In this document: one piece after another, positions 55,342 through 64,000 of the stretch
Layout: every line of letters begins with the position of its first letter
Position numbering within the stretch: the stretch's first letter is position 1
Assembly: GCA_030704615.1 (NCBI GenBank)
Contig: CM060732.1
Coordinates: 77,853,053-77,917,052, forward strand
Length of the DNA: 64,000 nt
Origin: Takakia lepidozioides
Lineage: Eukaryota > Streptophyta > Takakiopsida > Takakiales > Takakiaceae
Direction of reading: 5' to 3'
Notes under the pieces: generated by a model
The model's input: the letters and a program-made list of their open reading frames with translations, nothing else
Databases searched by the model: none
Told to the model about the DNA's origin: nothing
Translations under genes and position numbers: made by a program

Positions 55342-56490
55342 ATGGGAGGGGAAGTAGGCAAGGATCTGACTGCCGGAACAGTGGCAGGAGTGGCACAATT
55401 GCTGATTGGCCATCCCTTCGACACTGTCAAGGTCAAGCTACAGAGCCAGCCGGCCCCGTCCTCTGGACGACCCCGAAAGTACAATGGTGCCATAGATGCC
55501 GTGAAAAAAATCTTAGCATCTGATGGTCCAAGAGGTTTATACAAAGGCCTGGGGGCTCCCCTGGCCACCGTTGCGCTCTTCAACGCAGTCCTCTTCACTG
55601 CAAGAGGACAGATGGAAGCAATGCTCCTGCACGACAAGCCGGGATCAAAACTCTCTGTCAGACAGCAAATGGTGGCCGGTGCTGGAGCTGGAGTCGCAGT
55701 CTCCTTTGTTGCGTGCCCAACAGAGCTTGTCAAATGCAGGCTTCAAGCTCAGAGCGACCTGGAACCCACTGCAAACACACCCGCTCCAGTAACCATGAAT
55801 GGGGCAGAGGGGATGGGGATGCTGTCTCTGCTCCCTACCGCTCACCACAGCAGCTCTGTGGATCCACCAGCTTCTGCCGTGCCCTCGCCGATTGTAGAAA
55901 CTCTTATGGCTGAACTAGGTGAAAAATTGCAGCCAGCTCCTCCTCTACACACTGCTCCTGCACAAACTGATTTCACAACAACAGTAGGAATCCCCGTCCA
56001 TGGGGCAGCAGCCCCAGTGCAGCAGCAGGGAGGAGCTGGTCCATACAATGGATCCATGGACGTAGCTCGGCAGGTGTTTCGATGTGAGGGAGGGTGGGCG
56101 GGATTCTTCAAGGGAATCGCTCCCACTCTGTTGCGAGAAGTGTTTGGAAACGCTGCCTACTTCGGTGCATACGAAGGCACGAAGCGGCTGATTGCGAGAG
56201 GGCAGGACACGGCAGTGCTGGGCATGGGGTCGCAGCTGCTGGCGGGTGGGGTGGCAGGGGCCATGTTCTGGCTGTCGGTGTATCCCGCAGACGTGATCAA
56301 GAGCGTGATGCAGGTGGACAGCTACCGCAACCCCAAGTACAAGGGCACCATGGACGCGTTTCGCAAGGTGTTCGCAGCCGAGGGCGTGCGAGGACTCTAC
56401 CGCGGCTTTGGCCCCGCCATGGCTCGCAGTGTCCCTGCCAATGCTGTCTGCTTTCTTGCATACGCTCTTGTCAGGAAGAGGCTTGCCTAG
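55342..56490 (+). CDS. BOU: Mitochondrial carrier, BOU / carnitine-acylcarnitine-carrier type
   Basis: An intact single-exon ORF of 382 residues from MGGEVGKDLTAG. The frame is open 36 bp further up (ATG 55306), but the chosen start matches the family. Three carrier repeats show PFDTVK (25-30), PTELVK (126-131) and PADVIK (315-320), each with downstream GxxGLYKG/GFFKG-type boxes. The N-terminus, GAPLATVALFNAVLFTARGQME and the end GFGPAMARSVPANAVCFLAY match BOU-type carriers, inner-membrane transporters linked to amino-acid/photorespiratory metabolism in Arabidopsis. Odd: residues about 140-232 are a Pro/Ala/Thr-rich low-complexity insert in the matrix loop of repeat 2, where relatives have about 15-20 residues. 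It is in frame and uninterrupted, and could be an unspliced intron of about 270 bp. Confidence 0.9.
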   Translation: MGGEVGKDLTAGTVAGVAQLLIGHPFDTVKVKLQSQPAPSSGRPRKYNGAIDAVKKILASDGPRGLYKGLGAPLATVALFNAVLFTARGQMEAMLLHDKPGSKLSVRQQMVAGAGAGVAVSFVACPTELVKCRLQAQSDLEPTANTPAPVTMNGAEGMGMLSLLPTAHHSSSVDPPASAVPSPIVETLMAELGEKLQPAPPLHTAPAQTDFTTTVGIPVHGAAAPVQQQGGAGPYNGSMDVARQVFRCEGGWAGFFKGIAPTLLREVFGNAAYFGAYEGTKRLIARGQDTAVLGMGSQLLAGGVAGAMFWLSVYPADVIKSVMQVDSYRNPKYKGTMDAFRKVFAAEGVRGLYRGFGPAMARSVPANAVCFLAYALVRKRLA

Positions 56491-57697
56491 CCCCTTGCTA
56501 ATGCACCATCTCTCTTCAGCTTTCCCCACCTTCCGAACGGCCACAACACTTAATCCTCAGGCTCTGGGCAATCTTCCTCTCAAGTTCATGTGATCTGGGG
56601 TTGCACTAACAGCATCATGGTGCCCAGTGCCCCCACTGTTCAGTGCTTCAGTTGCCACCTCTGCTGCAATCACAATTGACATGGCCTACCCATATTGAAG
56701 ATGTAGCAGTGTGTATTGGCATTCCAAGTGTATTTCATGACCAGGTTTGAACAGAAGGCAAGAGTTCGAAATTACCCTCACAAGCAACCAGGAACCAATT
56801 TCAGTCCCCATGCCAGTTCTTTCCACGGACCGCTGCTGTGCCTCCACAATTAACTAGCTCCAGGACTCGGAGGCAGGCACATCCACATCACAGGATAAGG
56901 ACGGTATTCAGCTCAGTGTTGATTTGAGAGAGGCTGGGGGAGTTTACACTTGGGTGGAAGAGTGCAGAATGGAAGAGTTTGAGAATATATCACAAATCAG
57001 AATCATCCACCACAATGTTACATACATACATACAAACATTAACAAATTGCGAAGGAACATTAAAACTAGGATAGCATGGGAAACTTTCACCCCGCTACAC
57101 ACCTAGTGCAACAGTTCACCCCAGCTGAACTCTATACGAGTCTCACTTCAACCAACAACATTCCACAACAGGAACTTCTGGAGGGGAGTGGTTTAAGTAG
57201 GTTAAGTGGAACACCAGAAACTTCGGCATGTCACCCTTACAAAACTAAGAGATGACTATAGACCTGTTGCAGAGCATTTAATCACAATTTCATCGAGTCT
57301 AAGACTTAGGAGCCAAAAAACCAGTATAGTCAATATAAGATAAATTTCCCTGGAGATATAGGCACACAGACCATAATATTAAGCTTAAAAGGATCCAGCC
57401 AATCCTGAGAAGGATGCTGGAAGAAGCCATGTGATATACCCAACAACTCATACAAAATTCCCCTACCACACCGAGGTTGTCCTTAAAAGGCCATGATCAG
57501 AGATCAATGTTTATAAATCAGTACTTGCAGATAAATCATTGAGCTGCACATTACCAATTCTCAAGCCTGTGAACTTTTCTAAGAAGATGTGAACAAGAAC
57601 ACCTTCAAAGAAACTCACATACTTGGCATTTACGGATTATGCCACTTCAGCAACGGCATCCCACCACAGTAGCACAACTGATCAGAACCCCAGTAAC
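56491..57697. other. Intergenic region between convergent genes
   Basis: 3' flanks of the carrier gene (+) and the reticulon gene (-). No ORF with motifs. Short AT-rich words only. Confidence 0.45.
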
Positions 57698-59337
57698 TTA
57701 CTGATACTTCTTGTTAGCAGGAGCCCTAGGAATCTTGCTCAACACAGCAGCATCAAAAGTCTTGTAATGCTTGTGGGCCTCATTGCCTGCCAGCCTCAAG
57801 TAATGGTCAATCTGATCCTCGTACTTCTCATACAGGACTGGGAAGGTATGTGCTAAGAGGACACCTGTTTGGAGAAGAAACGTTTAATATTCAGTCACAC
57901 TATGAGGGCAGGTAACTTGAGTCAATCTGAAACTACTTCCATGCATTCCACATAATTCAGGCACAAGCCAGTCTACCATCCACCTACCTATAATATATTA
58001 TGCTGGTAGGAAGATAGTTATGATAGAATGCACAATATTACAGGACTCCCACTCAGCAACCATGTCTCCTATGATTAACCTTGGAACAAGCCGTATCCAT
58101 TAACTCATTTGGTAAACTTGCCAACCCCAATCACTATCATAGCCTCAAAGATGTAGAATTTCTACATGATGCTGACAGTGAAGGTAGGTAATACCCCAAA
58201 TGTAGAGTGAAAAGTGGAAGGCAAAGAGATGCACATACCAATATACACAAGAGTAAGGAAGTTGAACCACGATGCAACAGTAGAGATGACCCACAGCCCA
58301 GCAATTACCTGCAAAAGTCATCCAACATTAGGGTAAAGTTACTTTCCATCTCACAAGACGTGCAGAGCCCACTCCCAAGGGTTACAAGGAACAAACAGAA
58401 CAAGGGACGCACCTTCAAGAAGAGCTTGAAATCCTTCCCTAAAGCCACATCGTGAGCAATAGCCAGAACTTTGTTCAGCTCCACACGAACATTGTGGGCT
58501 GTGCTGAGGACAAAATCCTCAGATAGCGAGAGCTCGGGCAAAGGAGGAGGAGGCCTGAACAACAACACCGTGAGTTTAGTAAACAACAACTCGTTATGTC
58601 CAGAACCTAACAAGTCCTAAATCATGCTTCCACAGCATCTGGAAACATGGAGCTACTGTCACAAGTAGAGAACTGCAGGTGTCAAAAGGGACGACAACAT
58701 TAGGGCTTGTACAATGCTCTGAGTGAAGACATGCAGAGACAATAAGATAGAGAAAGGCTCACCGATTCAAGAGAGATGCCACATTCGACCAGACAAACAG
58801 GATGACGATAAGGAAAAGAAGGACGTTGGAGAGGACTGAGAGCAGAGTGTATCCGGACTTTTCGAACAAGAACCATGCAAGGGACGTTCCAGCAAGGACG
58901 CCGACCGACAGGTGCTTTTGCCTCCACAAGAGCACATCGGCATCTGCAAAAGCGCGAACGGAGTAAACCGAGTAACACGGTCAACGACAGAAGAACTATC
59001 TTGCATTTGAAATGACTCTGGCATTGCTGTCACCTAAAACTACAGGTTAGGGTCACAGAGACGAGTTCAAACCATGTGCTAACTCCGTAAGCGAATACGA
59101 GTCCAAGAGGCCAAGCCCCAGGGGAAACCGGTAACAATGATCCGCATCATGGAACAAGAGAGCCTCACATTTTCCACCGCCGAAAATATCATGGACGGTC
59201 CTCTGCCTCCCAAAGAGGCGGGGGTTGCCTACATATTGTCCCGCAGGAGCCGATGTCGAAGCGGGCAGCTTGGAAAAGCTATCAACTACCGAATTCACAG
59301 CGGCAGCCACAGCCGACACATCCGTATGCTCAGACAT
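57698..59337 (-). CDS. Reticulon-like protein, five exons
   Basis: Exons (descending): 59337-59169, 58943-58763, 58554-58413, 58308-58239, 57864-57698; all four introns are GT-AG. The joined length is 729 nt, 242 residues, frame kept throughout. Exon 1 gives an acidic/Ala-rich N-terminus ending RLFGRQRTVHDIFGGGK, the typical entry to the reticulon domain. Exon 2 holds ADVLLWRQKHLSVG and the first long hydrophobic hairpin (about 70-115). Exons 4-5 give the second (VIAGLWVISTVASW.., then GVLLAHTFPVLYEKYEDQID). The C-terminus KKYQ fits a KKxx ER-retrieval signal. Reticulons curve and tubulate the ER membrane. The gene looks intact. Confidence 0.95.
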
Positions 59338-60288
59338 GGTGCTGTTCTCAGATGCAAGGCGACTACTCTGCAGACTTCACACACTCCCGAGGCTCTGACA
59401 CATTCCATAAGCAGGATCCAAAATCAGTACCAAGCTCCATCCCGATTACAACTCCACCACTACCGCCAAGAACACCTTCCAATTACACCCTCGCTGCAGG
59501 AACCCCAACGGCAACAACAGCACAACAAAACACACGGTTCCCCCCCGGAATGAAAGAGACCGCCAGGGTTAGAGAAGATCATCATCACCTATGCAGCACC
59601 ACAACGCTAGATCGATCGCAAAATCTAAGAACCGACGCAGCTTCTAGCTTTCAAAGAAAGCAACCAAATCAGTCCGAACAACTCCCCGGCTTTACCTCCG
59701 ACTCAGATGCTCGCTCCAGACGCGCAGAGCTCCCTAGCACAGCAGATCCGGCAGCATTTCCAGCACGTTGGGCGGCAGCGAGGAAGGAAGGGGGAAAGTG
59801 AGGGGCACTGCAAGCGCCCCTCACCAAGGAAACCCCCCGCAGCGCGCCCAACGCCTGTGGGCCGTCCGATGGACGTTTCGCCTGTCATCGGGCCGCCCTC
59901 CGCCCGGCGCGTGGCGCCAGATGCTCCGCCTAGGTCTTAGGTAAGATGCGGGTCGGCGCGGGCCATGCTGGGCCTGCCACCTCAACCTCCCTGCACTTGG
60001 ACCCTTTCTCCTTGTCACGTCGAATCGCCACACCATTCGCCCAATTCGACGTGCCGTCCAAGCATCTATCACAACGGTCCACGTGGCGGATGTGCATTTA
60101 CTTCTTATTTGCTTGCAGTCTTTCTTTGGTAGTGTGACTAGTAAACTGACATTTGAAATATGTTATGTAAATATTTATCTTTTGTGACGTTAGTTACACA
60201 CCGACTATTTTTATGTAGCTCAGTGGTTATGTTTTCCTCCTTACTCAATTCAATTTCAAGTGGGGCCACATTCTCTTGAAAGGGACTT
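59338..60288. other. 5' flank of the reticulon gene; no other gene seen
   Basis: GC-richer than its surroundings around 59690-60070. ORFs on both strands here lack motifs. Leader and promoter of the reticulon gene should be in this part. Confidence 0.4.
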
Positions 60289-61649
60289 AATTTGAAAGAG
60301 ATCTCGAGGAAGGACCATGCCACGAAAGTTTTGGCCTTCCTATGGAAACTGGCGCATAGGATCCTCCCAGTAAATGCAACCTTGCAGGATACGCCACAGA
60401 ACTGCTTGAACATTGTGCCCGGCTGGTTCATAAACAATCGACACTGTTTTTTGCAATGCCCTCGGGCTAAATCTCATCCGGAAAGAAATCCTTTAGTTCT
60501 ACTCTAACTGGAGGTTGGGTAGCGTGAGCATGCTCTCACGTGAGCACAAGCAAATATTAAGGATATTCCCTAGATGCCTTTCGAATATTATCCAGCGAAA
60601 CTAAAATTGAGAAACTAAAAACTTTGCGAAACTTTTTTTAGTTTCTCACATAGGCCCTTATAGCATTACTTAAGAACAAGTAACACCTATACACGATAAA
60701 CATGTTACCCTATAGGCGTGGGGTTTCCTCACATGATACCGCAGAAAACCCCATAAAAACAAAAATCGTGGTTTTCAGTCCGGGTATCAATAGTTTAAGG
60801 CATAGAAAAGTTATTTTCACACTGAGAAAATAAATCTGAAGGTACTCATATGCACCGTGCCTATTAGCGTGTAATTCTTATGGCTGCGGTTTGAAAATAT
60901 TTAACCCCTATGACCGCGGGTTGTGCTCACGCCGTGCTCAAAGGATACCAACCCCCCTCTAACTGGAAGGCTTTCCCACCTTCCCCTCCCTCCTCTCTCA
61001 TTCTTCTTAATATTATTTTGGGTAACCTAGGCTTACCTACCCAATCTGGGCGTGCTTTAGAGCACATACACTGTGGAATTTGTGGAAGGCAAGATGGAAA
61101 TTTGAGGGGATGTCCCTCAGCATCAATAATGTTTACTATGATATGATGACTGAGGGGAGAGAGGCATGGGTATCCTTGAGATCAGAGGAGAAGGCTTCTC
61201 CAAGATTTCGATATCACATGGGGCAAGGGTGGTTGGCTCGGCGCCCGTGTTTCCGACCCAAGGGTGCAATGGAAAGACACAATCCCCACGCAATGGTAAG
61301 ACCCATGGTGGTGAGAGGGATGAAGGGGAGTGTAACTGGAGACACAAGCGTGCACGGGAAGCACAACTTACATGGGCATAGACAAGATATCATTTGGAAG
61401 ATCACGTGCTTTCTCACCGTCTCTTTTACGGCATTATGTTTCTCCTGTTCCTACTCCTTTTGTCATTCCTCTTATCATTCTTCCACTCATAAATTAGCAC
61501 TTTGAACTCATCTCTTTTTCCCAGCATCTTAGTCACGGGGTGATTCCCCCTTTGTAAGCCTTAACGGCTCCACAGTGGTTTTTTTTTTCCACCCAATGCA
61601 ATACAAGGGGGGAAGGAGCCTTAACTGCTCCTTTCCCAAAAAAAAAAAA
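60289..61649 (+). mobile_element. LINE 3' fragment, split by a MITE
   Basis: KDHATKVLAFLWKLAHRILPVN (60306-60375) and SNWKAFPPSPP..LEHIHCGI (60960 on) correspond to consecutive parts of the minus-strand LINE's zf-RVT-like region. SAPVFPT..NWRHKRAR (to about 61360) matches its C-terminus. It ends in a 12-A run (61638-61649). It is from the same LINE family as 39585-43345, is 5'-truncated and has frameshifts. Confidence 0.85.
60513..60956. mobile_element. 444-bp MITE with 11-bp target duplication
   Basis: CTCTAACTGGA occurs at 60502-60512 and 60957-60967, flanking a 444-bp segment. That segment starts GGTTGGGTA and ends, reverse-complemented, GGGGGTTGGTATCC, with GTGAGCACAA words inside both ends. 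A 9-11 bp duplication suggests a Mutator-type source. It has no coding capacity. Confidence 0.75.
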
Positions 61650-61895
61650 CGTCCATCGACAGAATCACCTTCGAGAGGAGTTCACTTTCTGCCTCCCCCC
61701 CCCACCGTCACCCCTTTTCTTTATACATACTATGGTAGCATGTGCTGTTGGCCCAAGTGTCAAGTGTCATATAAGCCCAAGTGCAATCCCTTATGTATGC
61801 AGGTGTGTCTCCTATGTCGAGGCCCAAGTGCGACCTCTAGGGTAGCCTCTGCAGTTAATGGCCCAAGGGTCCAAATGTCATCTAAGTCCAAATGC

Positions 61896-61990
61896 ATTTT
61901 TTTTTTCCACAGAGCCTACGACCAGATTTGAACCGGAGACCTTTCCCTTGATATCTCTCCTCTCGAGGCTCCAACCATTGTTCCAAGAAA
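61896..61990 (-). repeat. Possible tRNA-derived SINE remnant
   Basis: On the minus strand GGTCTCCGGTTCAAATCT resembles a tRNA B box and is followed by a short run and ten A (61897-61906 on +). An A box is not convincing, so this is tentative. Confidence 0.25.
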
Positions 61991-64000
61991 GCCCACTTTG
62001 CTATTTTTCGGGAATTTCCAGCGACCCAAAGTACTTGAAATTCCACATCTCCCATACCGCGGGTCCAAAAATCATGAGGCCAAGCCCGTGTACCCCTCCT
62101 TGCTGAGGGCTTTCCAATGGTACCAAGCACCAGGGCTGGGGCCTTGCGGTTGGGGACATCTCAAATCTACAAAACGAACAAAACAAAACAAACGTCTCGC
62201 TTCATATATTAGATATTATATTATTTAATTATCTACTGAGCTTATCGCACCAGTAACTCACCAACCTCTTTTTTTTTTGGTCTCATCCTATCTAGCATGT
62301 CTACTAAGGATTAATTCCTCATATATTCTGATTTGTTCAGTTATACTATTAATTTTATTTCATTATTTTGCCTAATATCCAAAAATAATTAGTAAAGTTT
62401 ATAAAATTGATGGTTTCTCAAAATGATAAATAATTAAATAAAAGAGTAAGATGGTTTACTAGGTGACCATCATTTGTGAAGAATGACATGTGCACTATAT
62501 TATATTAGAGTTTTTCTCTTAAGAGAACTATAAATAAATAAATTTTACACTCTCCATGTGGATTGTCACCAAGTCCAAATTAGACTCAAATCTTCAAGTC
62601 CCCGGCGACTCATCCCGCATAGAAAGGGTCTAACGACATGTTCTAGTTGGGGGAGTCTCGAACATCTGTTCCTGGTCCTACAATGTGCTAAAGTGTGGAA
62701 AGGTCGGCGTCATACTTTGGGAGGCATCATACTTTTTTTCTTTTTTTTTCTTGTTGGAAGGACGTCGATCCAAAGGTAAGAAGCTATTTTCTTTTTTCTT
62801 TTTTTTACAATGGCACAGAAAGGCTATAGAATATAGTGAATTGGGAAGGAAAAAATAATCTGGCATGACAGGCCATGGACGCTGAGAAACTGCGGGCTTG
62901 CCAACTTTTTTTTTTCGGAAGGAAAATAAAGAGAAACACCCGGGAGCGGGCCTGCCAACTTGCTTGTGGAAAACATGATGAAATGCATCGTGTCAAAAAT
63001 AATATTTAATACATATTTTTGGGCCGATTGGGAAGATGATCTGTGCATTGAAATGTCATGCAACGTGTAAAACTATACTGTTGGCAAATTTCATGGGAGA
63101 AAATAATATGATTCCTAAGAATGATGAACGTGATTTTGCTTATTATATCCCCTACAACACTAAATGGTATTTTCTTGGAGAGAAAATGATAATATGATAA
63201 AATCGTATATATTTAATACTTTTATAATCTTAAGAGGGATTTTTTAGCAGGGTTTTACAAAACCTTACAAAAATGAGTTATAATAACCACACTCTCAAGG
63301 ATGATTTTTTTGGGTGGTGTCCCGTGCGAAAGCCTTCAGGCGAGGTTACTGTGAAAGAGGTTTTTTTTCCTCTCACTACAATTAAGGGGCCTGGTTTGTG
63401 AGCTGTCGCTCCCAAGTGTTTCCCTTTATGATTAAAAAAAAGAATACTTTGACAGGCATCCACCTTTTCCATAAACAAGTTGTACAATTTAATGTGTGTT
63501 ATAGATAGTGGTTGAGTAACAACAGGGCCTCCGTCCCCTTTAGTTTTAAAAAATCATTTAGAAAATAAGCCGCAAACCGCAAGAGGCTCTGTCCATTGAA
63601 GCAACAATTTTGACAAGCTGCCACGTGGTTTATACTTAAGAGCTTTTTAGAACAATCATACTCTTGACACGGTGTAAGGTCCGTTGACCACATTTTCTCC
63701 ATTGACTTGCAAAGTCTTTGCCCTAAGAGCAACAAATGGCTAAGTAACAAAGTTATGAACTAGAATGTGTTGTTGTAAGGTATCATGCCCTATGACTGAC
63801 GGTAAAAGCTCAGGTCTGCTCTTTGTCACATGAAAATGGAATCCAATCTTAGAATCGATCAAGTTTTGTCGACAAACTGGTCCCACGCACTCTACAAGTT
63901 TCAGCATAATTTTGCAGATGATATGAGTAAGATATGAATATTACAAAAACTGATAAAGGGGACAACAAAGAATAATTCCAAAATTGTCTACCAACACTCC
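61991..64000. other. No gene recognised (2 kb)
   Basis: AT-rich sequence with homopolymer runs (T-runs near 62270, 62740 and 62905) and short ORFs without motifs. One 60-bp T/C-rich stretch at 62735-62810 inflates ORF predictions. Confidence 0.4.

Noticed and set aside
59137-59801. Plus-strand ORFs opposite reticulon exon 1
   Set aside because: They are antisense shadows of exon 1 and its GC-rich upstream flank, without motifs.

Overview
The window looks like nuclear DNA of a streptophyte with a large, repeat-rich genome (a charophyte alga or an early-diverging land plant; the sequence alone does not settle which). The evidence is a five-exon reticulon-like gene with GT-AG introns, a BOU-type mitochondrial carrier, a secreted plant-type LRR protein, Ty3 retrotransposons (one with a chromodomain and an initiator-Met tRNA primer site), plant-type LINEs with a zf-RVT-like end, and a BED/hAT transposase. 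Only about 9 kb at the right (51.3-59.3 kb) carries apparently intact host genes; nearly all the rest is mobile DNA in several layers.

Left part (1-13.2 kb): the 3' end of a + strand LTR element (an unrecognised frameshifted protein, a polypurine tract, and a 3' LTR at 1624-2386). Next comes a decayed minus-strand Ty3 element (about 2.45-8.93 kb) that carries a C5 cytosine DNA methyltransferase between protease and reverse transcriptase. Then 4 kb without recognisable genes, including a 92-bp hairpin minisatellite.

Centre (13.2-35.5 kb): the most unusual part. Imperfect inverted ends (CCAMTGGCCC..GTTATCA) bracket about 22.3 kb. Inside are three gene remnants: a BED/DUF659/hAT-dimerisation transposase (+), a long NLS/coiled-coil/RING-H2 protein (+) and a kinase-like protein with an unknown N-terminal domain (-). 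Each gene starts beside its own array of short palindromes (GCGACCGCC..GGCGGTCGC) followed by a related TATA promoter. I read this as one multi-gene DNA transposon with shared palindromic control or terminal arrays. Its genes are broken mainly by in-frame stops. A younger chromovirus (20234-27113, 5-bp target duplication, LTRs about 99% alike) sits inside the RING gene. The element also holds 120-bp satellite blocks and three neighbouring quasi-palindromes.

Right part: a possible minus-strand coding fragment (36.7-37.1 kb), a 5'-truncated minus-strand LINE (39.6-43.35 kb), and, head to head with it, a nearly full-length + strand LINE (43.35-50.36 kb) whose RT core is inverted in place. Then come the LRR gene, the carrier gene and the reticulon gene. 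The last 4.5 kb holds a LINE 3' fragment split by a 444-bp MITE with an 11-bp target duplication, followed by AT-rich DNA in which I see no gene.
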